The notes: generated by a model not told the origin, from the sequence alone. DNA of 64,000 nt from Cellvibrionaceae bacterium (GCA_021151695.1 JAGKWU010000001.1:186001-250000); one strand, 5' to 3'. Shown: positions 8,969 through 17,568, counted from the first letter of the stretch. Numbers and translations are program-made.

Positions 8969-9622
8969 TTGACCAAAATACTCGTTGTCGATGATCACGA
9001 CTTGGTGCGCATGGGGATAGTGCGCATGCTGGCCGATATAGACGGCTACCAAGTGGTAGGAGATGCCAAAAGCGGGGAAGAGGCAGTGACAAAAGCGCGT
9101 GCGCTTTTGCCCGATGTAGTCCTTATGGATGTCAAAATGCCTGGAATGGGTGGCCTGGAAGCAACCAAAAAATTACTGACTGTAAATCCGACGATTAAAA
9201 TTATCGCGGTAACCGCTTGTGATGACGATCTCTATCCAACCCGCCTGATGCAGGCTGGCGCTGTAGGTTATGTCACCAAGGGTGCAGAATTTTCCGAAAT
9301 CACCAATGCCATTAATAAGGTGATCCGCGGTGATCTTTATATGAGCAACAGCATTGCACAACAGCTCGCGCTCAAAAACTTCTCGGGCAATGCCAATCAG
9401 GAATCTCCATTCGAAAAGCTGTCACAACGTGAGCTGCAAACAGCCATGCTGATTGCGAACGGCCAAAAAGTAAACGACATTGCAAATACTTTTTGCGTGA
9501 GCCCAAAAACCGTTAACAGTTACAGATACCGCATTTTTGAAAAACTCGCGATTAACAGTGATGTTGAGTTGACTTTATTGGCGGTAAAACACAACCTCCT
9601 TGATCCTGAGGCTGTGGTGTAA
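8969..9622 (+). CDS. gacA: Response regulator of the GacA/UvrY family
   Basis: A 217-residue two-component response regulator: receiver domain (about 1-120) followed by a LuxR-type helix-turn-helix (about 150-210; ANTFCVSPKTVNSYRYRIFEKL). With a TTG start at 8969 the phospho-accepting residue in VLMDVKMPGMG is D54, matching GacA and UvrY. An earlier in-frame TTG at 8945 would add eight residues not seen in relatives. In Pseudomonas and E. coli this regulator, paired with GacS/BarA, activates small RNAs that sequester CsrA/RsmA. The gene order gacA-uvrC-pgsA followed by tRNAs is conserved. The cognate kinase and small RNAs are not in the window. Confidence 0.93.
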   Translation: MTKILVVDDHDLVRMGIVRMLADIDGYQVVGDAKSGEEAVTKARALLPDVVLMDVKMPGMGGLEATKKLLTVNPTIKIIAVTACDDDLYPTRLMQAGAVGYVTKGAEFSEITNAINKVIRGDLYMSNSIAQQLALKNFSGNANQESPFEKLSQRELQTAMLIANGQKVNDIANTFCVSPKTVNSYRYRIFEKLAINSDVELTLLAVKHNLLDPEAVV

Positions 9623-9636
9623 TTTGACCTCATACC

Positions 9637-9657
9637 GCAGCGGCCCAATGCCGCTGC
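9637..9657 (+). other. Perfect hairpin in the gacA-uvrC spacer
   Basis: An inverted repeat with 8-bp arms GCAGCGGC and GCCGCTGC around a five-base loop. It ends 15 bases before the uvrC start codon. It is followed by CGCTTTG, not by a run of T, so it is a poor intrinsic terminator. It could slow read-through, stabilise the gacA 3' end, or limit access to the uvrC ribosome-binding region. The structure is seen in the sequence; a function is inference. Confidence 0.5.
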
Positions 9658-9672
9658 CGCTTTGTAGCCAGC

Positions 9673-11514
9673 ATGTCTGAACAATCTTCCACTGCGCAAT
9701 TTGACTCGACTCGCTTTCTGGCGGATGCATCGCAACAGCCCGGCATTTATCAAATGTTTGGAGCCGATGGCCAGATACTGTATGTCGGCAAAGCCAAGAA
9801 CCTAAAAGCCCGCCTTGCCAGTTACTTTCGTAAAACTGGCCTCTCAGTAAAAACCCAGGCGTTGGTTTCCCGCATTCATCGTATTGAAGTCACCATTACC
9901 GCAAGTGAAGCTGAAGCACTAATCCTTGAGCAAAACTTAATTAAATCCAATCGTCCGCCGTACAATATTTTGTTGCGCGACGATAAATCCTATCCTTATA
10001 TTTTCGTATCCAGTGGCGAACCTTATCCACGAATCAGCTTTCATCGCGGAGCCAAAAAAAAGCAGGGGGATTATTTTGGACCATTCCCCAATACGGGAGC
10101 GGTGCGCGAAAGCCTACAGTTTTTGCAAAAGACATTTCGTGTGCGCCAATGCGAAGATAGCGTATTCAATAATCGCTCGCGCCCCTGTTTGCAGTACCAA
10201 ATAAAACGCTGCACTGCGCCCTGCGTGGAGTTCATTAGCAAAGAGGATTACGCTAACGATCTCCGCCATACCAGTATGTTTTTAACGGGCAATAGCCAGG
10301 AGCTGATGGCTGAGCTGGCAGATCAAATGGACAAGGCCGCACAAGGCCTCGACTTCGAACGCGCCGCACAATATCGCGATCAAATTACATTTCTCCGCAG
10401 CATACAATCGCAACAGGTGATTGAAGAGGGCAACGGAGATATAGATGTCATCGCATTAGTTGCACGGCCCAATGCACTTTGCGTACACGTTTTATTTATT
10501 CGCCAGGGCCGGATTCTTGGTAGCCGCAGCTTTTTTCCACAGCAGGGCATTGCTGAAACAAATTCAGAAGTGCTTTCCGAATTTGTGGCTCAGTTTTACC
10601 TCGCCAATAGTGGCAAGGATATTCCACGCGAAATCATCACCAATTATCCGTTAGATGACCAAGACGTTATTGCCAGTGCATTGCAGCAGGCCATAGGTCG
10701 CCAAGTATATTTTACGCACAGCGTACGCAGCCATCGCGCCCAGTGGCTACAGATGGCCGTTAATGCAGCGGAACAAAACCTTATTTCCCATCTCAATTCT
10801 CGCCAGAACTCATTGGACAGATTTATTGCGCTTCAAGAAGCATTGCAACTTGATGAAACACCGCAGCGCATGGAGTGTTTTGATATTAGCCACAGCAGCG
10901 GCGAACTCACCGTCGCATCCTGTGTGGTATTTGATACCAACGGCCCACTTAAATCCGATTATCGCCGCTTCAATATCGAAGGCATTACGCCGGGAGACGA
11001 TTACGCCGCTATGGAGCAAGCACTTGAGCGGCGTTACACACGATTGAAAAAAGGCGAGGGCAAGATGCCCGATATACTGCTAATCGATGGCGGTAAAGGG
11101 CAATTATCAAAAGCCAAAAGTGTATTGGCGGAACTGGGAATTGATGACGTACTCATGATAGGTGTTGCCAAAGGCAGCACCCGTAAAGCCGGATTCGAAA
11201 CGCTCTATAACGCACAGACGGACACGGAGATTGTGCTGAACAATGATTCGCCAGCGCTGCACCTTATCCAGCATATCCGCGACGAAGCCCACAGGTTTGC
11301 CATCACCGGCCATAAGCAGCGGCGCGATAAAAAGCGCAAAACATCAACCTTGGAAGACATTCCGGGTGTAGGAGCAGTACGTCGGCGCGACCTGCTGCGG
11401 CACTTTGGCGGCATAAGGGAAATTCAAGGAGCCAGCGTCAACGACCTGCTAAAAGTAAAAGGGATAAGCCAGCAGCTTGCTGAAGAAATCTACGGGTTTT
11501 TCCATAACGAATAG
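9673..11514 (+). CDS. uvrC: Excinuclease ABC subunit C
   Basis: A 613-residue nuclease of nucleotide excision repair. It makes the incisions on both sides of a lesion in the UvrB-DNA complex. Domains in order: GIY-YIG endonuclease (about 20-100; PGIYQMFGADGQILYVGKAK), a Cys-containing segment (RPCLQYQIKRCTAPC), the UvrB-binding UVR motif (about 210-245), the RNase H-like UvrC domain (about 385-545; contains RMECFDISHSSGE and LLIDGGKGQL) and a C-terminal helix-hairpin-helix pair (about 555-613). It is full length. It lies between gacA and pgsA as in other gammaproteobacteria. Confidence 0.97.
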   Translation: MSEQSSTAQFDSTRFLADASQQPGIYQMFGADGQILYVGKAKNLKARLASYFRKTGLSVKTQALVSRIHRIEVTITASEAEALILEQNLIKSNRPPYNILLRDDKSYPYIFVSSGEPYPRISFHRGAKKKQGDYFGPFPNTGAVRESLQFLQKTFRVRQCEDSVFNNRSRPCLQYQIKRCTAPCVEFISKEDYANDLRHTSMFLTGNSQELMAELADQMDKAAQGLDFERAAQYRDQITFLRSIQSQQVIEEGNGDIDVIALVARPNALCVHVLFIRQGRILGSRSFFPQQGIAETNSEVLSEFVAQFYLANSGKDIPREIITNYPLDDQDVIASALQQAIGRQVYFTHSVRSHRAQWLQMAVNAAEQNLISHLNSRQNSLDRFIALQEALQLDETPQRMECFDISHSSGELTVASCVVFDTNGPLKSDYRRFNIEGITPGDDYAAMEQALERRYTRLKKGEGKMPDILLIDGGKGQLSKAKSVLAELGIDDVLMIGVAKGSTRKAGFETLYNAQTDTEIVLNNDSPALHLIQHIRDEAHRFAITGHKQRRDKKRKTSTLEDIPGVGAVRRRDLLRHFGGIREIQGASVNDLLKVKGISQQLAEEIYGFFHNE

Positions 11515-11578
11515 GGGATAGTGTATGATCGCATTTAAGATCCCATCGCATTGGATTTGAGAACGAGAACATCTGGTC

Positions 11579-12133
11579 ATGACCTTTGCTAATCAGCTAA
11601 CACTTCTGCGCATTATCTTTATTCCGCTGTTCGTTATTGTCTTTTATTTGCCGGTTTCCTGGGCACACGTAGCCTGCGCGTTGATTTTCACCGTGGCCGC
11701 CATTACCGACTGGCTTGACGGTTATGTCGCCCGCAAATATAACCAAAGCACACCTTTTGGTGCATTTCTCGATCCAGTTGCCGATAAGTTGATGGTCGCC
11801 ATAGCGCTATTGTTACTGGTATCTATTCACCATGACTCGGCCTGGTTTGTGGCCGCCGCCGCCGTGATAGTGGGACGCGAAATCATTATCTCCGCGCTGC
11901 GCGAGTGGATGGCCGAGCTAGGCCAAAGAGCTAGCGTCGCCGTGTCTTATATCGGCAAAGTCAAAACAACATTGCAAATGATCGCCATTATTTTCCTGCT
12001 AACGGATCTTCATCAGCTTTATAACCTCGGCTATATTGCTCTGGCTGGTGCTGCAGGCCTGACGCTTTGGTCCATGGTGCTGTACTTGCGAGCTGCGTCA
12101 CCTTTCTTGCTGGCCAATTCGTCCAAAAAATAA
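11579..12133 (+). CDS. pgsA: CDP-diacylglycerol-glycerol-3-phosphate 3-phosphatidyltransferase
   Basis: A 184-residue integral membrane enzyme that forms phosphatidylglycerol phosphate, the committed step to phosphatidylglycerol and cardiolipin. The CDP-alcohol phosphatidyltransferase signature DG-x2-AR-x8-G-x3-D-x3-D is complete between about residues 47 and 70 (DGYVARKY... GAFLDPVAD). Four to five hydrophobic segments are visible. It starts 64 bases after uvrC. Downstream, at 12156-12174, a GAGGGG/CCCCTC hairpin without a T tract lies between it and the tRNA genes. Confidence 0.95.
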   Translation: MTFANQLTLLRIIFIPLFVIVFYLPVSWAHVACALIFTVAAITDWLDGYVARKYNQSTPFGAFLDPVADKLMVAIALLLLVSIHHDSAWFVAAAAVIVGREIIISALREWMAELGQRASVAVSYIGKVKTTLQMIAIIFLLTDLHQLYNLGYIALAGAAGLTLWSMVLYLRAASPFLLANSSKK

Positions 12134-12249
12134 ACTCATTGTTGTTTTAGAGAACGAGGGGCTCTTAACCCCTCAAAAATCTGCCTATAAGTATTAGAAA
12201 ACACTAGGATTTTCAAAATGACTCCGCTAAACTTGCGGCCTCTCGAAAT

Positions 12250-12323
12250 GGCGCGATAGCAAAGCGGTTATGCTCTGGATTGCAAATCCAGCTAGTCCGG
12301 TTCGACTCCGGATCGCGCCTCCA
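12250..12323 (+). tRNA. tRNA-Cys (anticodon GCA)
   Basis: A complete cloverleaf: acceptor arms GGCGCGA and TCGCGCC, anticodon stem CTGGA/TCCAG around loop TTGCAAA (anticodon GCA), T-arm CCGGTTCGACTCCGG and an encoded CCA end. It is 74 nt including CCA. It is followed 37 bases later by tRNA-Leu. The pgsA-tRNA-Cys-tRNA-Leu order is known from Pseudomonas, where a tRNA-Gly often precedes; I do not find a tRNA-Gly here. Confidence 0.97.
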
Positions 12324-12360
12324 TATTCCTCCTCTTTTGCGACCTCCGTAAAAGCACTCA

Positions 12361-12447
12361 GCCCGAGTGGTGAAATTGGTAGACACAACAGATTTAAAAT
12401 CTGTCGCTCTTCTGAGCGTGCCGGTTCAAGTCCGGCCTCGGGCACCA
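12361..12447 (+). tRNA. tRNA-Leu (anticodon TAA)
   Basis: An 87-nt class II tRNA with acceptor arms GCCCGAG/CTCGGGC, anticodon stem ACAGA/TCTGT around loop TTTAAAA (anticodon TAA) and a long variable arm (CGCTCTTCTGAGCG). It has T-arm GCCGGTTCAAGTCCGGC and an encoded CCA. It reads UUA and UUG codons. The 180 bases after it contain no gene and no convincing terminator. Confidence 0.97.
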
Positions 12448-12627
12448 TGTCTTATCGACAACTAACTCTTTCCTAAAAAATGGACTGGACTTTTTGTTCA
12501 GTTATTTCCGTTTTTATCACCAGCTCTTGCCACAGCGAAAACGAATTCCTTACTGTGTAATCCAACCCACCGATTTCGACGCACTATCTCGCTAGGCTGG
12601 TCGACAGCTACAGGTGAGGAGTTTGTC

Positions 12628-13374
12628 ATGCCGGAAGGGCCATCGATTGTAATTTTGAAAGAGCTGACTCAAGACTTCGTCGATCAGGAGATCAAGCGAG
12701 TCGAGGGAAATAGCAAAATCGATCAGGGGCGCCTGTCTGGACAAAGAATTAAATCCCTGCGTAGTTGGGGCAAACATTTTTTGATTGAGCTAAACGGATT
12801 TGCGCTGCGTGTGCATTTTTTAATGTTTGGTAGTTACACCATCGATGAACGTAAATCCGTTGAGCCACGCCTTAGTTTGCAATTTGCAAAGGGTAGGGAG
12901 CTTAACTTTTATGCATGCTCTATCAAATATGTAGAAGGAAAACTTGAGGATACCTATGACTGGGGTGTGGACGTTATGTCCGACCAGTGGAGTCCTCGCG
13001 TTGCGCGTGCAAAATTACGTACTGCGCCGGAAGCCTTGGCATGTGATTTATTGCTGGATCAGGATATTTTTGCTGGCGTGGGCAATATTATTAAGAACGA
13101 AGTGTTGTTTCGTATCAGGGTTCATCCACTGTCAGAGATAGGAGCACTACCTCCCGCAAAATTACGGGCGCTAGTGGAGCAAGCACGAACCTATAGCTTT
13201 GAGTTTCTAGCCTGGAAAAAGCAGTATGTACTGCGCGAACACTGGCTAGCACATAATAAACGCAGTTGTCCCCGCTGCCATATTCCCTACACCAAAGCCT
13301 ATCTGGGCAAAACCCACAGGCGCAGTTTCTTTTGCGAGAGATGCCAGAAACTTTACCGACTCACCAATGCCTAG
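12628..13374 (+). CDS. Fpg/Nei-family DNA glycosylase (endonuclease VIII-like)
   Basis: A 248-residue base-excision repair enzyme. The N-terminus MPEGPSIVILK has the catalytic Pro2-Glu3 exposed after methionine removal. A helix-two-turn-helix region contains DIFAGVGNIIKNEVLFR, and the C-terminal zinc finger (CPRC ... CERC, about residues 213-243) ends in a typical KLYRLTNA tail. It should remove oxidised bases and cleave the abasic site by beta/delta elimination. The N-terminus and finger look more Nei-like than MutM-like, but the substrate range cannot be assigned. The upstream GGTGAGGAG gives a good ribosome-binding site. Confidence 0.85.
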   Translation: MPEGPSIVILKELTQDFVDQEIKRVEGNSKIDQGRLSGQRIKSLRSWGKHFLIELNGFALRVHFLMFGSYTIDERKSVEPRLSLQFAKGRELNFYACSIKYVEGKLEDTYDWGVDVMSDQWSPRVARAKLRTAPEALACDLLLDQDIFAGVGNIIKNEVLFRIRVHPLSEIGALPPAKLRALVEQARTYSFEFLAWKKQYVLREHWLAHNKRSCPRCHIPYTKAYLGKTHRRSFFCERCQKLYRLTNA

Positions 13375-13452
13375 GGTTTTACTGGCAGACGTTTCCTTTT
13401 TGTGTTTTTTGATGTTAGCTTTAATAAAGTGAAGCTTCCATAAGGATTTATC

Positions 13453-14394
13453 ATGCCTAGCAGTTTCGGCTCCAAACTTGTTATCGCCATATCATCGCGC
13501 GCACTTTTCAATCTTGATGACAGCCACCAGGTCTATATCAACGAAGGTCTTGATGCCTATGCCCGCTATCAGATTGAGCATGAAGATGAAATTTTGCAGC
13601 CTGGCGACGCATTCCCACTCGTTCAAAAACTCCTGAAACTCAATAGTCGCCTCGCTGGAGAGCCGCGAGTCGAAGTTATCCTGCTCTCGCGCAATAGCGC
13701 TGATACTGGCTTGCGCGTTTTTAATTCCATTGAACATTATGGGTTAAGTATTACGCGAGCTGCCTTTAGTGGTGGCACTTCGCCCTATGCTTACGCAACG
13801 GCATTTGGTTGCCATCTGTTCCTCTCAACTCATGCGGAAGATGTCCGTCATGCGCTTGATCACGGCATAGCAGCAGCAACGCTTTTAGCCTCAAAAAATA
13901 AAGCCGATAACGAAGATCAAATTCGCTTCGCGTTTGATGGCGACGCTGTATTGTTTTCTGATGAAGCGGAGCGGGTTTATAAGCTGGAAGGATTGAGCGC
14001 TTTTACCGAAAGCGAGAAAGCTTCTGCCAAAGAACCTTTGAGTGGCGGCCCTTTTAAAGAATTCCTCGCCGCCTTGCAGGGCTTACAGCGTGAATTTGGC
14101 GAATATGATTGTCCGATTCGGACTGCACTAGTGACCGCCAGATCGGCGCCCGCACATGAGCGCGTTATACGTACATTGCGCGCTTGGAACGTACGTATAG
14201 ACGAATCGCTGTTCCTGGGCGGCCTATCAAAAGGCACCTTTCTGAAAGCTTATGGCGCAGACGTATTTTTTGACGACCAGCGCATACATTGCGATTCAGC
14301 CAGCGAGCATGTGGCAACCGGCCATGTTCCCCATGGTATCGCCAATCAACTTTTAGACCTCCCTAACGCAAGCGGACTAAAAAAATCAAGCTAA
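13453..14394 (+). CDS. Cytosolic 5'-nucleotidase (NT5C1-like family)
   Basis: A 313-residue protein matching the bacterial 5'-nucleotidase family related to eukaryotic cytosolic IA nucleotidase. Landmarks are the N-terminal KLVIAISSRALFNLDDSH, VILLSRNSADTGLRVFNSI, ITRAAFSGGTSPYAYA and the C-terminal LFLGGLSKGTFLKAYGADVFFDDQ. These are the positions of the haloacid-dehalogenase-type motifs in the family. It is expected to hydrolyse nucleoside 5'-monophosphates in the cytoplasm. It appears monocistronic between the Nei-like gene and cysB. Substrate preference is not readable from sequence. Confidence 0.82.
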   Translation: MPSSFGSKLVIAISSRALFNLDDSHQVYINEGLDAYARYQIEHEDEILQPGDAFPLVQKLLKLNSRLAGEPRVEVILLSRNSADTGLRVFNSIEHYGLSITRAAFSGGTSPYAYATAFGCHLFLSTHAEDVRHALDHGIAAATLLASKNKADNEDQIRFAFDGDAVLFSDEAERVYKLEGLSAFTESEKASAKEPLSGGPFKEFLAALQGLQREFGEYDCPIRTALVTARSAPAHERVIRTLRAWNVRIDESLFLGGLSKGTFLKAYGADVFFDDQRIHCDSASEHVATGHVPHGIANQLLDLPNASGLKKSS

Positions 14395-14585
14395 AAACTA
14401 TAAAAATTCAGGATATGGTCTAAAGTTGTAAGAAATGCTCTTTTTGGGATATATGAAAATAAATTGGAATTTGGTGAAAGAGCCGTCTATTCTTGAAAAA
14501 TCTAAGGCGAACATCTTTTTATAACCACTGAGCGCTTTCGCGTTGAGTACCAATCCTCCAGTTCAATGAGCCATTTGGAGGGCTT

Positions 14586-15560
14586 ATGAAGCTGCAACAA
14601 CTGAGATACATCTGGGAAGTTGCCCATCACGACCTCAACGTGTCGGCAACCGCGCAGAGCCTTTACACATCACAACCGGGCATTAGCAAGCAAATTCGCT
14701 TGTTGGAAGATGAGTTGGGTGTTGAGATATTTTCCCGCAGTGGCAAACACCTGACACGCATCACGCCTGCCGGTGAAGCTATTCTCAAGAAGGCTGGGGA
14801 GATATTACGTAAAGTTGAAAGCATCAAGCAGGTCGCTCAGGAGTTCAGTAATGAACGTAAAGGAACCCTGACGATTGCGACCACCCACACCCAGGCACGC
14901 TACGCATTGCCACCAGTGATCGGGCAATTTATCAAGCAATATCCGGAAGTTGCCCTGCATATGCACCAGGGTACCCCCATGCAAATCTCTGAAATGGCTG
15001 CTGATGGCACGGTGGATTTCGCAATCGCCACCGAAGCTATGGAACTGTTCAGTGATTTGATCATGATGCCGTGCTATCGCTGGAACCGCTGCATTGTGGT
15101 CCCCAAGAGTCATCCTTTGGCCCAAGTCTCCCGTCTTACACTGGAAGACGTAGCCAAATATCCCATAGTGACTTATGTGTTCGGTTTTACCGGCCGCTCC
15201 AAGCTGGATGAAGCCTTTATTAATCGTGGCCTTGCTCCCCGCGTCGTCTTTACCGCGGCGGACGCTGACGTAATCAAAACCTACGTACGCCTGGGCTTGG
15301 GGATTGGTATTATCGCGCATATGGCATACGACGCGACTATAGATACAGATCTGGTAGCGCTTGATGCGAGCCATTTGTTTGAGGCCAGCGTCACCAAGAT
15401 TGGCTTCCGTCGCGGAACCTTCTTGCGCGGGTTTATGTACGACTTTATCGAGAAGTTTGCGCCTCATCTTACTAAGGAGATAGTTAACGAAGCGTTCAAC
15501 CGTCACTCTCGCGCTGAGCTGGACGAGCTGTTTGTGGATGTGAAAATCCCGACACTTTAA
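14586..15560 (+). CDS. cysB: LysR-type regulator CysB
   Basis: A 324-residue LysR-family activator of sulfate assimilation and cysteine synthesis. It has an N-terminal winged helix (1-60; LNVSATAQSLYTSQPGISKQ) and a substrate-binding domain containing the CysB-type TTHTQARYALPPVI segment, which senses N-acetylserine or sulfide. The start MKLQQLRYIWEVA is the standard CysB N-terminus and is preceded by GGAGGG. It ends in a clear terminator. In this window cysteine-derived sulfur would also feed the sulfurtransferase at 19.9 kb and ovothiol synthesis at 49-52 kb, but nothing here shows direct control. Confidence 0.95.
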   Translation: MKLQQLRYIWEVAHHDLNVSATAQSLYTSQPGISKQIRLLEDELGVEIFSRSGKHLTRITPAGEAILKKAGEILRKVESIKQVAQEFSNERKGTLTIATTHTQARYALPPVIGQFIKQYPEVALHMHQGTPMQISEMAADGTVDFAIATEAMELFSDLIMMPCYRWNRCIVVPKSHPLAQVSRLTLEDVAKYPIVTYVFGFTGRSKLDEAFINRGLAPRVVFTAADADVIKTYVRLGLGIGIIAHMAYDATIDTDLVALDASHLFEASVTKIGFRRGTFLRGFMYDFIEKFAPHLTKEIVNEAFNRHSRAELDELFVDVKIPTL

Positions 15561-15575
15561 TCATATCAACGCTAA

Positions 15576-15603
15576 AAAAGCCGGCCTCGAGCCGGTTTTT
15601 TTA
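15576..15603 (+). terminator. Rho-independent terminator after cysB
   Basis: The arms CCGGC and GCCGG around loop CTCGA are flanked by AAAAAG on the left and TTTTTTT on the right. It lies 15 bases after the cysB stop and separates cysB from the photolyase operon. Confidence 0.85.
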
Positions 15604-15625
15604 TACCTTTAAATCACCCAAAACC

Positions 15626-15692
15626 TATACATAAATTTTGCAGCGTATAAGTATTTAAGGTATAAATTATACATTGATAATTTTTTGTATAA
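15626..15692 (+). promoter_or_regulatory. Tandem operator-like repeats upstream of the photolyase operon
   Basis: Two elements of identical design, TATACA-N13-GTATAA, lie at 15626-15650 and 15668-15692, exactly 42 bp apart. The second is a better dyad (TTATACA with TGTATAA). TATACA fits the TnTACA half-site described for CarA/CarH/LitR regulators, which are MerR proteins like the one encoded at 16666. The second element ends 15 bases before the first gene, so a bound regulator would block transcription. The repeats are visible; the identity of the binding protein is inference. Confidence 0.6.
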
Positions 15693-15706
15693 CCATGGTG
15701 AACACA

Positions 15707-16663
15707 ATGGATAAGATTCCTCTCGGTGTCAGCCAATGCCTGTTGGGTGAGCACGTAAGGTTTGACGGCAGCCATAAACACAATCATTTTTTGACTGATC
15801 AGCTGGGCAAATATGTGCAGTTTTTGCCGGTTTGTCCTGAGGTGGCTATTGGTTTGGGAGTTCCACGTAAACCCATCCGGCTTGTGGTAGATGGAGACCA
15901 GGAGCGAATTCGTGGTATCGAAAACCCGAATCTCGACGTAACCGACGCGCTAGTGCAACAGGCGGAACAGGTTGCCCAATCCATGCCGCACATTTGTGGT
16001 TACGTATTTATGCAAAATTCGCCCAGTTGTTGCGTTTTTGGCTTAAAGCGCTACGGTACTAACGGCCATCCGTTGGACACGCGAGGACGTGGCGCCTTTG
16101 CCAAGCGTTTGATTGAGCTTATGCCGCTATTGCCTGTAGAAGAGTCGGGCAGGCTGTGTGATGCTGGCTTGCGCGAAAATTTTGTCACGCGTATTTTTGC
16201 TTATCACGATTGGCGACAACATATCGAAGCAGATCCAACGGCTAAAAAACTTATCGACTTCTATTCACGCTACAAATACCTGGTGATGGCTCACCATGTA
16301 CCTAGTTATCTTGAGGTGGGTAGATTGCTGGCTGATTTATCGGGAAAAAATATTCCAGAAATTGCTGAAAAATTTATTGCACTCCTGCTGTCCGCGTTAC
16401 GACATCCAGCTTCAACACGCAGCCATTTGAATGTATTGATACATCTGCGTGGCTATCTTAAACATCACATAGATACGCAAGAAAAAGCGGAGCTCACACG
16501 CGTCTTCGATTCCTATGCGCAAGGTTTAGTACCACTGGTTGTTCCCCTTACTTTACTTAAACATCACTTGATGACACTGGATGATCCCTATTTAAAAAAC
16601 CAGGTTTTCTGGCAGCCATTCCCGGAGGATTTGGGATTGCGCAATGCTGTAGCGGAGCGTTAA
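15707..16663 (+). CDS. DUF523 and DUF1722 domain protein (YbgA-like)
   Basis: A 318-residue protein with an N-terminal DUF523 domain (about 1-145; IPLGVSQCLLGEHVRFDG, then PVCPEVAIGLGVPR and a Cys-containing NSPSCCVFGLKRYG). A C-terminal DUF1722/YbgA domain follows (about 190-305; HHVPSYLEVGRLLADLSG). In E. coli the DUF1722 protein YbgA is encoded next to photolyase, and the same link is seen here. The function is not established. Conserved cysteines in DUF523 suggest a metal or cluster site, but that is inference. The ATG at 15707 gives the family N-terminus; another ATG lies at 15695. It ends two bases before the MerR gene. Confidence 0.85.
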   Translation: MDKIPLGVSQCLLGEHVRFDGSHKHNHFLTDQLGKYVQFLPVCPEVAIGLGVPRKPIRLVVDGDQERIRGIENPNLDVTDALVQQAEQVAQSMPHICGYVFMQNSPSCCVFGLKRYGTNGHPLDTRGRGAFAKRLIELMPLLPVEESGRLCDAGLRENFVTRIFAYHDWRQHIEADPTAKKLIDFYSRYKYLVMAHHVPSYLEVGRLLADLSGKNIPEIAEKFIALLLSALRHPASTRSHLNVLIHLRGYLKHHIDTQEKAELTRVFDSYAQGLVPLVVPLTLLKHHLMTLDDPYLKNQVFWQPFPEDLGLRNAVAER

Positions 16664-16665
16664 TC

Positions 16666-17568
16666 ATGGAAGAAAAATCACTACCTATCCGCGAAGTATC
16701 GCGCATCACAGGCATTAACAGCGTAACTTTGCGCGCCTGGGAGCGCCGCTATGGCTTGATTAAACCGCTGCGTACCGGTAAAGGTCACAGGTTATACGGT
16801 TCCAGCGACATAGATTTGATTCGCAAGATACAACAATGGTTATCTCGAGGATTGGCTATTGGCAAGGTCAGCGAATTACTTGACGCTGGCGCCGCAGAAT
16901 ATACGCCAATAGAAGAAGATATCTGGCAAGAATTTAAACAACGTTTGCTAAACCTGCTGGCCGATGTAAACCCCAATAAAATTGATCATTTTTTTGGACA
17001 AGTACTGGCCGATTACCCACCGGCGTTGGCTGCAGATTATTTAATCACACCCGTCTTAGCATCCTTGGAGCATCCTGTATTTGGGAACAGTCTTAAAAAG
17101 AACTTACTCGAAAATCGCTTGATCGAAATATTGCTTTCACTCAGCTATCGCCAGCGAGCGCAAGGCCAGCAAAAATCTGTCGCTATAGTGCAACTGGCCG
17201 GTGGCGTAGACAGGTTGCGCAATGTATTGCTGCATCATAGCTTGCTAATGAATCAGATAAAATCCGAACAGTTGGGAGCCATCTTGCCCGATGAAGTGAT
17301 ACTCGCAACAGAACAGCTCCAACTGGATGCCCTTATCATCTTCAATGACAATACCCATAGTTTGGCGGAATTTAATCGACAATTAATTTCACTCGCTGAA
17401 AAACTATCTCTTCCGATTATAGTAGGCGGCTTTTTGTCGACGTCTTTGCTACCTAAGCTACCAGCACATGTAGCCATTGCGCGTGAACCTGACCTGCAAA
17501 CTCTTTTGCAACAACTTGACTGCGGTTTATCGACATCTGCAGCGTCCGCGCACAAGGAAATATCATGA
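16666..17568 (+). CDS. MerR-family regulator, LitR/CarH-like without the B12-ligand motif
   Basis: A 300-residue regulator with an N-terminal MerR winged helix (about 1-75; LPIREVSRITGINSVTLRAW). A helical-bundle and Rossmann-like region follows, arranged as in the light-sensing cobalamin proteins LitR and CarH. At the position where those proteins have the ExH-type cobalamin-ligand motif this one reads LAGGVDRLRNVLLHH, so the lower-ligand histidine spacing is lost. This resembles the B12-independent class of LitR described in Pseudomonas, which depends on a separate LOV photosensor. It is the middle gene of an operon with photolyase (four-base overlap, ATGA) and probably autoregulates it through the repeats at 15626-15692. 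Confidence 0.82.
   Translation: MEEKSLPIREVSRITGINSVTLRAWERRYGLIKPLRTGKGHRLYGSSDIDLIRKIQQWLSRGLAIGKVSELLDAGAAEYTPIEEDIWQEFKQRLLNLLADVNPNKIDHFFGQVLADYPPALAADYLITPVLASLEHPVFGNSLKKNLLENRLIEILLSLSYRQRAQGQQKSVAIVQLAGGVDRLRNVLLHHSLLMNQIKSEQLGAILPDEVILATEQLQLDALIIFNDNTHSLAEFNRQLISLAEKLSLPIIVGGFLSTSLLPKLPAHVAIAREPDLQTLLQQLDCGLSTSAASAHKEIS

Noticed and set aside
12156..12174. GAGGGG/CCCCTC hairpin considered as a terminator after pgsA
   Set aside because: It is followed by AAAAATCT and has no T tract on either strand, so it was only mentioned and not called.
12227..12476. Open frames on both strands across 12.2-12.5 kb
   Set aside because: They cover two complete tRNA genes; translations across tRNA genes are spurious.
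14805..15506. A 233-codon minus-strand open frame inside cysB
   Set aside because: It is a shadow of cysB, which matches its family along the full length; the antisense product resembles nothing known.
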